Below are positions 15,812-24,953 of a DNA stretch of 39,428 nucleotides, piece by piece. The position numbers were made by a program, and so were the translations under genes. The first letter of the stretch is position 1, and each line of letters opens with the position of its first letter. This stretch comes from Bacteroidales bacterium. Its GTDB lineage: Bacteria; Bacteroidota; Bacteroidia; Bacteroidales; F082. Under the pieces are notes generated by a model that made no database searches, was not told the DNA's origin, and saw nothing but the letters and a program-made list of their open reading frames with translations. The stretch covers positions 1 to 39,428 of the forward strand of contig JAEFAE010000025.1 in the NCBI GenBank assembly GCA_016291135.1. The letters run 5' to 3'.

Positions 15812-17032
15812 ATGAAAAGATTCTTACTCCCTTCGCTTCTCTCCTTCCTGCTTTTCGTTGCGAATCTATCGTATGCGCAAAACTATCAACACTATCACGT
15901 CGACAATACCACTCGAATCGATCGCTCACCTTGCCCCAGCATCGTCCGGCTTTCCGTGTTAATGCCTTATCCCGAGACCAACCAGTACCAAACCATCAGC
16001 AACATAAGCTATCCCAATGGCGAACTGCTCACCGACGAGACCACCAACAACCGATATGTCCGGTTTTTGTACAATTCCCAACAACTGCAGGGCCTCGGAA
16101 GCATCATCGACAACACGATCAGTTTCGATGCCACGTTGATGTCTGTCGATTTCGACTTCTCTCAAGTCGATCAAATCTACCCCTATGACTACGATTCGCC
16201 GGAATGTTACATGAACCTGGGGGCTTCCGATATCTATGTCGATCCCAACAACCCCACCATCATCGCGATCGCCGATGAGATTTGGGCCCATTCAACTGAC
16301 TATATCGATTATGCCAGACAGTGCTATGAATATGTCGCATCCCATTACAGTTACCTGAATCCCTATACCGGCATGTATCCCTTGTCGGAACTGCTGGCCA
16401 ATGGCGGAGGCGACTGCGGCAACCTCTCTTCCATCTATATCTCGCTACTGAGAAACAAGTCGATCCCGTCGCGTCATGTGATGGCCATCCTTCCTTTCAA
16501 CGGCTATCACATCTGGGCGGAGTTTTATTTGGAACATTATGGCTGGATCCCCGTCGATGTAACCTATAAAAACAGCAATCCCGCAGGTGACTTCTTCGGC
16601 CACTACTTAGGTAACGCCATCGTGGTCAGCAAAGGCTTGTTCCTGACCCTGGAGAAAATACCAGGACTCAGTTATCAAGCGGTCTTTCTCCAAACATACG
16701 AATACTGGTATTGGTACACCAATAACAACACATGCAATGGCGTCGACCACCAACTTATCGTCAACAGCAATCCTATTTCAGAAGTTGAAGAGCTGGAGGA
16801 CCAGCGACTGGCCCTTTACCCCAATCCCACGAACGGCATTGTCAGGATCAAAGACAGCGGTTTCAGGGAAATAAGGGTCTATAACACCCTCGGCGTGCTG
16901 GTCAGATGTTTCAACACCAAGGGTGATGAGGACACCGAAATAGATCTCTCAGACCTTCCCAACGGAGTCTATGTGTTGCATGCCTCTAACGAGAGCCAAC
17001 ACCTCACCAGACAAGTAGTAAAAATGAACTGA
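15812..17032 (+). CDS. Secreted transglutaminase-like protein with T9SS sorting domain (intact triad)
   Basis: A 406-residue exported protein. A signal peptide (1-23, MKRFLLPSLLSFLLF..) is followed by a beta-rich N-terminal domain (about 24-165), then a transglutaminase-like core with C202 in GGGDCGNLS, H233 in GYHIWAEFYLEHYGW and D249 in IPVDVTY: the Cys-His-Asp triad. The last 75 residues are a type A T9SS C-terminal sorting domain (LYPNPTNGIVRI ... DLPNGVYVLHASN ... RQVVKMN), so the protein should leave through type IX secretion and stay on the surface or be released. Such cores act as transglutaminases or as cysteine peptidases; the reaction here is not known. The start was placed at 15812 because the signal peptide begins there, after a perfect promoter. 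A tandem relative follows 5 bases downstream. Confidence 0.88.
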   Translation: MKRFLLPSLLSFLLFVANLSYAQNYQHYHVDNTTRIDRSPCPSIVRLSVLMPYPETNQYQTISNISYPNGELLTDETTNNRYVRFLYNSQQLQGLGSIIDNTISFDATLMSVDFDFSQVDQIYPYDYDSPECYMNLGASDIYVDPNNPTIIAIADEIWAHSTDYIDYARQCYEYVASHYSYLNPYTGMYPLSELLANGGGDCGNLSSIYISLLRNKSIPSRHVMAILPFNGYHIWAEFYLEHYGWIPVDVTYKNSNPAGDFFGHYLGNAIVVSKGLFLTLEKIPGLSYQAVFLQTYEYWYWYTNNNTCNGVDHQLIVNSNPISEVEELEDQRLALYPNPTNGIVRIKDSGFREIRVYNTLGVLVRCFNTKGDEDTEIDLSDLPNGVYVLHASNESQHLTRQVVKMN

Positions 17033-17037
17033 TCATT

Positions 17038-19185
17038 ATGAAAACAAAGAGGAATAACGAGCAATTCATTGGGGTTAAGATTGTCGTGATCTTACTCTGT
17101 TTTTGCTTTTCAGCCTTACTGCCCGCCCAATCTATACAATCTTACCATTTTGACAATAGTGTCAGAATCAATCGGACCGACTGTTCAAGCCTCTCACAAC
17201 TATCTGTCTTAATTCCATTACCAGAGACAAATCAATACCAGACCATCATCAACGAGACTTTTCCCAATGGCCAATTTGTTGCCAGTTGGAATACGCCCAA
17301 CACATACATCCGGTTTTTGTTCGACTCAGAACAGCTGTCGGCTTTGGATACTGTTTTTGACTTAACAGTCAGCTTTGACGCTATTCTCCACCCCTATATT
17401 TTTGATTTTTCAGAGATTAGTAACATTTATGAATACAACACGGGCTCAATAGACTATTCCATGAACACTGGAAACTGTGATATTTATATTCTTCCTAATC
17501 ATCCCACAATCAACTCGATAGCACAATTTATTTGGTCATCTTCAAGCGATATTCTCGATTATGCAAGAAGATGCTATGAATATGTTGCACAAAACTATAG
17601 CCATGTGACCTCAAATACAGGAATACATCCATTAGAGGAAATCTTGGCCAATGGAGGCGGTGACAGTGATGACCTCACCTCCATTTACATTTCTTTACTC
17701 CGAAACAAGTCTATTCCATCACGGCATGTGGTGACCATTAAGACTGATGGCACGCAACATGTCTTTGCAGAATTTTACCTTGAGGACTATGGCTGGATCC
17801 CAGTGGATGTGACCTATAAGCAATGTTATCCAACTGAGAACTATTTTGGTGTTTTTGACGGAAATGGCATTGTCGTTAGCAGAGGACTCTGTTTGACATT
17901 GGAATACATCCCCGGGTTTTGTCATCAATGCGTTATACTCCAAGATTATGACTGGTTTTATTGGGACGATGGCACAAATCAGTGTGATGCAATTACTTCA
18001 GAACACATTATAAATAGTCAAGAGATACCCCAGCCGCAACTTATTGTCACCGTTTCGGCTAATCCTGATGATGGAGGTTCCGTTACCGGTGGTGGCGCAT
18101 TTTATTATGGTGACACTTGTACCATTAGTGCCAGTACCAACAGCGGATTTGAATTTATGTGCTGGAGGGAGAACTATAATTGGATAAGCGGTGACAGTAT
18201 ATACACTTTCGTAGTAACGGACAATCGCAACTTAGCGGCTCGTTTCCTGGAACGCTTTTTCATCACTGTCACGGCGGAACCAGAAGCTTTTGGAACAGTT
18301 TCGGGTGGAGGGCCTTATCTTGACGGCGAATCATGCACCTTAAGGGCAACCCCTGCTACAGGATACGATTTCCTTTATTGGACTAAAAACGGCATACAGG
18401 TATCAACGAATGCCAATTACCATTTCTCCGTACATGAATCCGGAGATTTCGTGGCACATTTCGAAATCCAGCACCACACCATCACCACTACAGGTTACAC
18501 CCATAACTGCGGCTCTATTAGCGGAGGCGGAGTCTATGATTATGGACAGACCTGCACCATCGTCGCCACAGTTGACCCTGATGAATGCAACTGCTTTTTC
18601 GTCGGCTGGTTCAGAGAACTCGAACACGGTTTTTTCGGTTTTGTCTCCAATGATCCAGTGTACACCTTTACCGTGACCGAGGACATTGTTTTCCTAGCAG
18701 ATTATGATCGTGATGACTATAGAATCGATGCTGTTGCCGATCCTGTTGAAGGGGGAATAGTCACCATTGATGGTGGTAATTGTCGTGGCGATACAATCAC
18801 CGTAAGCATCATTCCCAATGAGAATTATGTGTTTCAGAATTGGACAGAGTATGGTGTGATTATCTCAGAGGAACCGTCTTTTAGCTTCGAATTGGATTAT
18901 GACCATTGGTTTATTGCCCACCTCACACACATCGACGACATTACCGAGAATAACACAGCCATTATCGCGTACCCCAACCCCACCTGTGGACCAATAAAAA
19001 TATCGAACACTAGCATTAGGGAAGTGAAGATTTTCAACACATTGGGTGTAATGGTTAAATATATATGCGTTAACCATAAAGAAGGCATAGAGATCGATCT
19101 CTCAGACCTTCCCAACGGAGTCTATGTGATACACGCCACCAACGAGAGCCTACGCCTCACCAGACAAGTGGTGAAAATGAACTGA
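17038..19185 (+). CDS. Transglutaminase-like T9SS protein with Cys-to-Ser change and four InlB-type repeats
   Basis: A 715-residue paralogue of the preceding gene. Residues 1-330 match it closely in order, but the nucleophile position reads GGGDSDDLT (S210), while H241 and D257 keep the same spacing (31 and 16 residues). The core is therefore either catalytically dead or changed in chemistry. Residues about 334-630 hold four divergent InlB B-type repeats, each with a GGSVTGGGAFYYGDTCTI-like start and a W near the end (GFEFMCW, GYDFLYW, CFFVGW, YVFQNW). A T9SS sorting domain closes the protein (AYPNPTCGPIKI ... DLPNGVYVIHATN). Base composition is visibly AT-richer than the first copy, yet the last 100 bases are nearly identical to it. 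It is likely co-transcribed with the first copy. Confidence 0.87.
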   Translation: MKTKRNNEQFIGVKIVVILLCFCFSALLPAQSIQSYHFDNSVRINRTDCSSLSQLSVLIPLPETNQYQTIINETFPNGQFVASWNTPNTYIRFLFDSEQLSALDTVFDLTVSFDAILHPYIFDFSEISNIYEYNTGSIDYSMNTGNCDIYILPNHPTINSIAQFIWSSSSDILDYARRCYEYVAQNYSHVTSNTGIHPLEEILANGGGDSDDLTSIYISLLRNKSIPSRHVVTIKTDGTQHVFAEFYLEDYGWIPVDVTYKQCYPTENYFGVFDGNGIVVSRGLCLTLEYIPGFCHQCVILQDYDWFYWDDGTNQCDAITSEHIINSQEIPQPQLIVTVSANPDDGGSVTGGGAFYYGDTCTISASTNSGFEFMCWRENYNWISGDSIYTFVVTDNRNLAARFLERFFITVTAEPEAFGTVSGGGPYLDGESCTLRATPATGYDFLYWTKNGIQVSTNANYHFSVHESGDFVAHFEIQHHTITTTGYTHNCGSISGGGVYDYGQTCTIVATVDPDECNCFFVGWFRELEHGFFGFVSNDPVYTFTVTEDIVFLADYDRDDYRIDAVADPVEGGIVTIDGGNCRGDTITVSIIPNENYVFQNWTEYGVIISEEPSFSFELDYDHWFIAHLTHIDDITENNTAIIAYPNPTCGPIKISNTSIREVKIFNTLGVMVKYICVNHKEGIEIDLSDLPNGVYVIHATNESLRLTRQVVKMN

Positions 19186-19207
19186 TCATTTTTTCAAGCC
19201 CCTAAAA

Positions 19208-19241
19208 AGAATCCCGCTAGTTTCCGGCGGGATCTTTTTTT
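19208..19241 (+). terminator. Rho-independent terminator of the transglutaminase-like pair
   Basis: ATCCCGC / GCGGGAT stem with a 9-base loop, an A-tract before and a run of T after it, 25 bases past the stop codon. Confidence 0.9.
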
Positions 19242-19276
19242 ATGCCCAATCCCTGCCTTTTTTCTCAAATCTTTCG

Positions 19277-19284
19277 TATCTTTG
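19277..19284 (+). promoter_or_regulatory. -7 element of the PorE-like gene
   Basis: TATCTTTG, 26 bases before the ATG at 19311. The -33 region is a T-rich tract without a clear TTG. Confidence 0.6.
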
Positions 19285-19310
19285 CTGAATTAATGAGAAT
19301 CCGTCCGAAC

Positions 19311-21764
19311 ATGAAAAAATACCTCCTCATCCTCCTCTCGCTGCTGTGCCTTTTCATGGACACCGAAGGCTATGCACAACGGAGAAACCCCGCCAAGAAC
19401 GCCGACCTCGCCTTTGGCCGGAAACAATACATCGAAGCGGCCGACCGATACAAGAAAGCCTACAAGAAGACCAAGCGCAACAAGGCGGAACGTGCCCGCA
19501 TCAGCTACCAGATGGGAGAATGCTATCGTCTGATCGGGCTCACCAAACGGGCGGAGCCCTACTACAAACGCGTGTTGAAGACGGACTATCCCAGTACCCA
19601 TCCCGAGTTCTACCTGAACTTCGCCGAGACCTACAAATCGAACGAAAAGTTCAAGGAAGCCATCGAGATGTATGAGACCTACGCCCGCCTGGTCCCCGAC
19701 GATCCACGCGGGGCCCTCGGCATCGAGACGACCAACCTCATCCAGGAATGGATCGAGAATCCCTCCCGCTACGAACTCACCGAGCTGAAAAAAGTCAACT
19801 CCAAAAACTCCGATTTCGGAGCGGTATGGACCAACAACAACTATAACGAAATCATCTTCACCTCCTCGCGCAACGGGGCCACCGGCGGCGAACACGAAGG
19901 CATCACCGGCCAGGACTTCACCGATTTTTGGACCTCGAAGCAAGACCGCAAGGGTGAATGGAGCACGCCCACCCTTGCCGACGAGGGCGAAAACATCAAC
20001 ACCGACGACAGCGATGGCGCGGGAACCATGAACGCCAACTACACCAAGTTATACTTCACCCGCTGCGAAGCGGGTGAGCACCGTAAGAACGGCTGCCAGA
20101 TCATGGTTGCCGCCAAGTCGGGCGGATCATTCTCCAATGCCAAGCCCGTGGAGATCGCCACGGTAGACACCCTCGACATCGTCGGGCACCCCACCCTCTC
20201 GGAAGACGAACTGATCATGTACTTCTCTGCAGACCGCAAGGGAGGGTTCGGGGGCAAAGACCTCTATGTGGCTACCCGTAAAAGCCCGGGCGAGGCCTTC
20301 GGCAGGCCGTTCAACCTCGGGGAGAACATCAACACTGCCGGCGACGAGGTGTTTCCTTTCCTTCGCAACGACACCACCCTCTACTTCTCCTCCAACGGCC
20401 ACGGCGGCATGGGCGGCCTCGACATCTTCATGGCCACCGTCGATACCGCAGGCAACTGGGGCAAGCCCGTCAACCTGAAATCGCCCATGAACTCCACGGG
20501 CGACGACTTCGCCATCTGCTTCCACCCCACCCAGGAGAAAGGTTTCATGTCGTCCAACCGTGGCAACACCCGTGGCATCGACAACATCTACTATTTCGAG
20601 GAGCCCCAGATCCATTTCACCTTCTCGGGCACCGTCAAGGACGAAGACACCCGCCAATACGTCTCCAATGCCACCGTACGTTTCGTAGGCTCCGACGGAT
20701 CCGTCATGAGCACCCGCACCAACGACAAGGGTTACTTCAACTTCAGCGAGTCGCAAGTCAACAAAAACACCACCTACGAAATCACCATCGACAAGGCCAA
20801 CTACTTCACCCTCAACGCCACGGAGACCACCGTCGGGCTGGAGTTCAGCAAGGACTTCGAGAAGGAATACGAGCTGAAACCCATCCCCGAAGAGCCGATC
20901 ATGCTGCCCGACATCCTCTACGACCTGGCCAAATGGGACCTCAAACCGCAGTTTGAGGATTCGTTGCAAGGCCTCATCGAGACCCTCCAGCTCAACCCGA
21001 CCATCACCATCGAGCTGGCCTCCCATACCGATGCCCGCGCCTCCGAGGAAAGCAACGACATCCTCTCGCAGAAACGTGCCCAGAGCGTCGTCGATTACCT
21101 CATCATCCGTGGCATCGACCCCATGCGTCTCACCGCCAAAGGCTACGGCGAACGCGTGCCACGCACCATCCAGAAAGACATCACCGTACGCGGCTATACC
21201 TTCAAGGCAGGCACACAACTCACCGAGGACTTCATCAACAAGCTCCCCAACAACGAACTGCGCGAAGCGGCACACCAGATGAACCGCCGCACCGAGTTCC
21301 GCATCCTCTCCAAGGACTATGTGCCACGCACGGTAATCAGTGAGAACGACAGCGTCCAGATCGCCATCAATCCCACGGAGGTCAACTTCATCCCCATCAT
21401 GACCGACAGCCGCGGTTACTTCACCTTCGACGCCAATGTGGACGGCTACAAGGAACTCTTCACCTACAGCCAAAACGCTGATTTCTGCATGTCGGAGAAG
21501 ACCGCCTTGAAGCTGCTCGGCGAGGGACGCCTCAACCGGGAAAGCTTTATCGGCGACACCGATAAGATCCTAGGCACGGGCACCGTTGCCAACAACGCCA
21601 TCGCCGTCATCAAGGAGATCCGCATCGCCAACAAGACCCTGAAAGACGTGCAGGTGAAAGTCGTGCAGAAGATGGTCGAGTCGTGGGTCATCGGACAAAA
21701 GACGCTGAAAGAGGCGGGCAATTTCGAATTCGACACCAAAGAAAGAAAACTTATTTTTAAATAA
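19311..21764 (+). CDS. PorE-like TPR / PD40 / CRD / OmpA-family envelope protein with C-terminal retropepsin-like domain
   Basis: An 817-residue exported protein. Order of parts: signal peptide (1-23); TPR helices (about 27-145, AADRYKKAYKKTKRNKAERA); a PD40 propeller (about 175-430, with repeated LYFTRCEAGEHR / MYFSADRKGGFGGKDLY / LYFSSNGHGGMGGLDIF); a carboxypeptidase-regulatory-like beta domain (about 433-520, FSGTVKDEDTRQYVSNATVR); and an OmpA peptidoglycan-binding domain (about 533-670, ELASHTDARASEESNDILSQKRA). This is the architecture of PorE, a T9SS component that anchors the machine to peptidoglycan. Unlike PorE of P. gingivalis it has no lipobox and carries an extra C-terminal domain (about 690-817) resembling a retropepsin without its DTG active site. 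The start at 19311 was chosen for its signal peptide; an ATG at 19293 is possible. The gene ends in TAATG, overlapping purM. Confidence 0.85.
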   Translation: MKKYLLILLSLLCLFMDTEGYAQRRNPAKNADLAFGRKQYIEAADRYKKAYKKTKRNKAERARISYQMGECYRLIGLTKRAEPYYKRVLKTDYPSTHPEFYLNFAETYKSNEKFKEAIEMYETYARLVPDDPRGALGIETTNLIQEWIENPSRYELTELKKVNSKNSDFGAVWTNNNYNEIIFTSSRNGATGGEHEGITGQDFTDFWTSKQDRKGEWSTPTLADEGENINTDDSDGAGTMNANYTKLYFTRCEAGEHRKNGCQIMVAAKSGGSFSNAKPVEIATVDTLDIVGHPTLSEDELIMYFSADRKGGFGGKDLYVATRKSPGEAFGRPFNLGENINTAGDEVFPFLRNDTTLYFSSNGHGGMGGLDIFMATVDTAGNWGKPVNLKSPMNSTGDDFAICFHPTQEKGFMSSNRGNTRGIDNIYYFEEPQIHFTFSGTVKDEDTRQYVSNATVRFVGSDGSVMSTRTNDKGYFNFSESQVNKNTTYEITIDKANYFTLNATETTVGLEFSKDFEKEYELKPIPEEPIMLPDILYDLAKWDLKPQFEDSLQGLIETLQLNPTITIELASHTDARASEESNDILSQKRAQSVVDYLIIRGIDPMRLTAKGYGERVPRTIQKDITVRGYTFKAGTQLTEDFINKLPNNELREAAHQMNRRTEFRILSKDYVPRTVISENDSVQIAINPTEVNFIPIMTDSRGYFTFDANVDGYKELFTYSQNADFCMSEKTALKLLGEGRLNRESFIGDTDKILGTGTVANNAIAVIKEIRIANKTLKDVQVKVVQKMVESWVIGQKTLKEAGNFEFDTKERKLIFK

Positions 21765-22927
21765 TGGATAACCAACGTTATAGCCAACGCGGCGTCTCTG
21801 CCGAAAAGGAAGACATCCACAACGCCATCAAGAACCTCGACAAGGGGCTCTACCCCAACGCATTCTGCAAAATCATCCCCGACATCCTCGGTGGTGACCC
21901 GCTGTATTGCAACATCATGCACGCCGACGGCGCGGGAACCAAGTCCTCCCTCGCCTACCTCTATTGGAAGGAAACCGGCGACATGAGCGTGTGGGAAGGC
22001 GTAGCCCAAGACGCCGTGGTGATGAACACCGACGACCTCATCTGCGTGGGTGCCACCGACAACATGCTGCTCTCCTCCACCATCGGGCGCAACAAAAGCC
22101 TCATCCCTGGAGAAGTCATCTCGGCTTTGATTAACGGAACAGAGCATTTCCTGGAGAAACTACGGAAGCTCGGCATCGGCATCTACCTTACGGGTGGCGA
22201 GACCGCCGACGTGGGCGACTTGGTGCGCACCGTCATCGTGGATAGCACCGTGACGACACGTTTGCGTCGTGATGAAGTCATCGAGAACCACCTGCAACCC
22301 GGCGATGTCATCGTAGCCTTTGCCTCCTACGGGCAAGCCACCTACGAGGACCGCTACAACGGCGGCATGGGCAGCAACGGCCTCACCTCGGCCCGCCACG
22401 ACATGCTCAACCATTATCTGGCAGAGAAATACGACGAAAGCTACGACCATAGCATCCCTGAAGCGTTGGTCTATTCCGGCCCACACAAACTGACCGACCC
22501 GACCGAGGTCCCTGGCGTGGATGTGGGCAAGCTTATTCTATCGCCCACCCGCACCTACGCCCCGCTGATGATTCCGATTCTAAAGGAGTTCCGCAAACAG
22601 ATCCACGGCATCATCCATTGCAGCGGCGGTGCCCAGACCAAAGTGTTGCACTTCGTTGACAAGTTGCATATTGTAAAAGATAACATGCTGGCCCTGCCGC
22701 CTTTGTTCAAGATGATCCAAGCAGCCTCAGGCACTGACTGGCATGAGATGTACAAGGTCTTCAACATGGGTTCCCGTTTGGAAATCTACACCAACGAAAA
22801 GGCCGCCAACGAGATGATTTCCATTGCCAAGCAGTTCAATATCGACAGCCAAATCATTGGGCATGTGGAGGCTTCGGAGAAGAAGCAGTTAACGATAAGA
22901 AGTGAGTTTGGAACTTTCGAGTACTAA
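21764..22927 (+). CDS. purM: Phosphoribosylformylglycinamidine cyclo-ligase (AIR synthase), Bacteroidota type
   Basis: The ATP-dependent ring closure that makes aminoimidazole ribotide in purine synthesis. The 387-residue protein is longer than the classic PurM of about 345 residues, as usual for this phylum. Visible: YSQRGVSAEKEDIHNAI near the start; CNIMHADGAGTKSSLAYLY and AVVMNTDDLICVGATD (PurM N-terminal metal/ATP segments); GIYLTGGETADVGDLV (glycine-rich loop); and GSRLEIYTNEKAANEMISIAKQF at the end. Its ATG overlaps the TAA of the PorE-like gene by one base, so translation may be coupled. No promoter was seen inside the short junction. PurL/PurS partners are not in the window. Confidence 0.87.
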   Translation: MDNQRYSQRGVSAEKEDIHNAIKNLDKGLYPNAFCKIIPDILGGDPLYCNIMHADGAGTKSSLAYLYWKETGDMSVWEGVAQDAVVMNTDDLICVGATDNMLLSSTIGRNKSLIPGEVISALINGTEHFLEKLRKLGIGIYLTGGETADVGDLVRTVIVDSTVTTRLRRDEVIENHLQPGDVIVAFASYGQATYEDRYNGGMGSNGLTSARHDMLNHYLAEKYDESYDHSIPEALVYSGPHKLTDPTEVPGVDVGKLILSPTRTYAPLMIPILKEFRKQIHGIIHCSGGAQTKVLHFVDKLHIVKDNMLALPPLFKMIQAASGTDWHEMYKVFNMGSRLEIYTNEKAANEMISIAKQFNIDSQIIGHVEASEKKQLTIRSEFGTFEY

Positions 22928-22930
22928 TCC

Positions 22931-24037
22931 ATGGACATCACCGAGAAACTCGAAACGATCAAGCACCGCTGGGAGGAAATGGGCGAACAGCTCGCCGACC
23001 CTGCCGTGGCTGCCGACATGAAAAAGTTCGTGAAGCTCAACAAGGACTATAAGGACTTGGAGCCGATCGTCATGGCCTTCAAGGAATATAAGACCTTGAA
23101 AGCCAACGTGGAGGAAGCCAAGGAAATCCTGGCCACGGAGAAGGACGAGGAGATGCGCAAGATGGCCCAAGAAGAGCTGGATAACGCGCAAGAACGCATC
23201 GAACAGCTGGAGCAGGATATCCGTGTGATGATGATTCCCAAAGACCCACAGGACAGCAAGAACGCCATCATGGAGATTCGCGCAGGCACCGGCGGCGACG
23301 AGGCCTGCCTCTTTGCCGGCGACCTGTTCCGCATGTATGTGAAGTTCTGTGAGGCTCAAGGCTGGAAAACCGAAGTGACCAGCGTCAGCGAAGGCGCCAG
23401 CGGCGGCTACAAGGAAATCGATTTCACCGTGACGGGCAATGGATGCTATGGTATTCTGAAGTTTGAATCGGGCGTACACCGTGTGCAGCGTGTGCCCAAG
23501 ACCGAGACCCAAGGGCGCATCCACACCTCTGCCGCCTCGGTGGCCGTGTTGCCCGAAGCCGAGGAGTTCGACGTGGAAATCAACGAGGGCGAGATCAAAT
23601 GGGACACCTTCCGTTCCAGTGGCGCTGGCGGACAGAACGTCAACAAAGTGGAATCGGGTGTGCGCCTGCGTTATATGTGGAAGAACCCCAACACCGGCGA
23701 GATGCAGGAAATCCTCATCGAGTGCACCGAGACCCGCGACCAGCCCAAGAACCGCGAACGCGCCTTGGCGAGACTGCGCACCCGCATCTACGACATGGAA
23801 TACCAGAAATACATCAACGACATCTCCGCCAAGCGCAAGACCATGGTCTCGACCGGCGACCGTTCGGCCAAGATCCGCACTTATAACTACCCCCAAGGAC
23901 GTGTCACCGACCACCGCGTGGAGGGCCTCACCGTCTATAACCTCGCCGCTGTGATGGATGGCGACCTGAACGAGATCATCAACCGCCTGCAAATGGCCGA
24001 AAACGCCGAACGACTGAAAGAAAATATAGAACAATAA
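22931..24037 (+). CDS. prfA: Peptide chain release factor 1
   Basis: RF1 recognises UAA and UAG in the ribosomal A site and releases the peptide. The 368-residue protein has the GGQ loop at 233-235 ([15 protein letters not shown]), and the codon-reading tripeptide P-x-T is PKT at 189-191 (RVPKTET), which marks it as RF1 and not RF2 (SPF). The typical segments [18 protein letters not shown] and [12 protein letters not shown] are present. It lies 3 bases after purM and 5 before pyrF, suggesting one operon of purine, translation and pyrimidine genes. Confidence 0.97.
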   Translation: MDITEKLETIKHRWEEMGEQLADPAVAADMKKFVKLNKDYKDLEPIVMAFKEYKTLKANVEEAKEILATEKDEEMRKMAQEELDNAQERIEQLEQDIRVMMIPKDPQDSKNAIMEIRAGTGGDEACLFAGDLFRMYVKFCEAQGWKTEVTSVSEGASGGYKEIDFTVTGNGCYGILKFESGVHRVQRVPKTETQGRIHTSAASVAVLPEAEEFDVEINEGEIKWDTFRSSGAGGQNVNKVESGVRLRYMWKNPNTGEMQEILIECTETRDQPKNRERALARLRTRIYDMEYQKYINDISAKRKTMVSTGDRSAKIRTYNYPQGRVTDHRVEGLTVYNLAAVMDGDLNEIINRLQMAENAERLKENIEQ

Positions 24038-24042
24038 CATAT

Positions 24043-24852
24043 ATGAACAAACAACAGCTCATTGAGCAAATCCAGAAGAAGAAATCCTTCCTGTGCGTGG
24101 GATTGGATACCGACATCAACAAGATTCCCCAAGACCTGCTGGCACTGGAAGACCCCGTTTTCGAGTTCAACAAGCAGATCATCAACAAGACGGCCGAATT
24201 CGCCGTGGCCTACAAGCCCAACACCGCCTTCTACGAAGTCTATGGCGCCAAAGGATGGCAGAGTCTGGAACGCACCATCCAATACATCAAGGTGAACTAT
24301 CCGGAGATCTTCATCATCGCCGACGCCAAACGCGGCGACATCGGGAACACTTCGGCCAACTACGCCAAGGCCTTCTTCAATACGTTGAAAGCCGATGCTT
24401 TGACGGTAGCCCCCTACATGGGCAAGGACTCTGTGGAGCCTTTCCTGGGCTTCGAGGACAAATGGGTGATCCTGTTGGCCTTGACCTCCAACAAAGGCTC
24501 TCAAGACTTCCAATACCTCAACACTGGCGACCGGCTCTTGTATCAACAAGTGCTGCAAACCGCTACCACCTGGGCATCTTCTGAGAAGATGATGTTTGTG
24601 GTCGGCGCCACCCATCCCGAAGAGCTGGGCGAGATCCGCAAGATGCTTCCCGACTATTTCTTCCTGGTACCCGGTGTGGGTGCCCAAGGCGGCGACCTCC
24701 CAACCGTAGCCAAATACGGCTTGAGCAAAGACTGTGGCTTGCTGGTCAACTCCTCAAGAGGCATCATCTACGCCTCCAACCAGTTCGACTTCGCCGACCG
24801 TGCCGCTGAGGAAGCGCAGAAACTCCAACGGCAAATGGCTGCGGTGCTATAA
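24043..24852 (+). CDS. pyrF: Orotidine 5'-phosphate decarboxylase
   Basis: Decarboxylates OMP to UMP, the last step of de novo pyrimidine synthesis. The 269-residue length and sequence fit the type 2 (mycobacterial-like) subgroup: [14 protein letters not shown] at the start, [17 protein letters not shown], the catalytic [10 protein letters not shown] (Lys 96 in the Asp-Lys-Asp network), then [13 protein letters not shown] and [11 protein letters not shown] with the phosphate-binding end [11 protein letters not shown]. It is the last gene of the plus-strand run and is followed by a terminator shared with the converging minus-strand gene. Confidence 0.96.
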   Translation: MNKQQLIEQIQKKKSFLCVGLDTDINKIPQDLLALEDPVFEFNKQIINKTAEFAVAYKPNTAFYEVYGAKGWQSLERTIQYIKVNYPEIFIIADAKRGDIGNTSANYAKAFFNTLKADALTVAPYMGKDSVEPFLGFEDKWVILLALTSNKGSQDFQYLNTGDRLLYQQVLQTATTWASSEKMMFVVGATHPEELGEIRKMLPDYFFLVPGVGAQGGDLPTVAKYGLSKDCGLLVNSSRGIIYASNQFDFADRAAEEAQKLQRQMAAVL

Positions 24853-24893
24853 AACACGTGCCATGGAACGCTGAAGAAGCGACTGAAAGCCTC

Positions 24894-24936
24894 ATAAAAA
24901 AAGGTGGCCTCCCAACTGGAAGACCACCTTTCTTTT
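24894..24936. terminator. Bidirectional terminator between pyrF and the Omp28-like gene
   Basis: AAAGGTGG / CCACCTTT stem (24900-24907 with 24924-24931) with an A-tract on the left and a T-rich tract on the right. It sits between convergent genes and can serve both. Confidence 0.85.
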
Positions 24937-24953
24937 CGACTCAAAACCGATGC

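Noticed and set aside
20127..21473. 448-codon open frame on the minus strand
   Set aside because: Antisense shadow of the PorE-like gene; no start context, domain or promoter.
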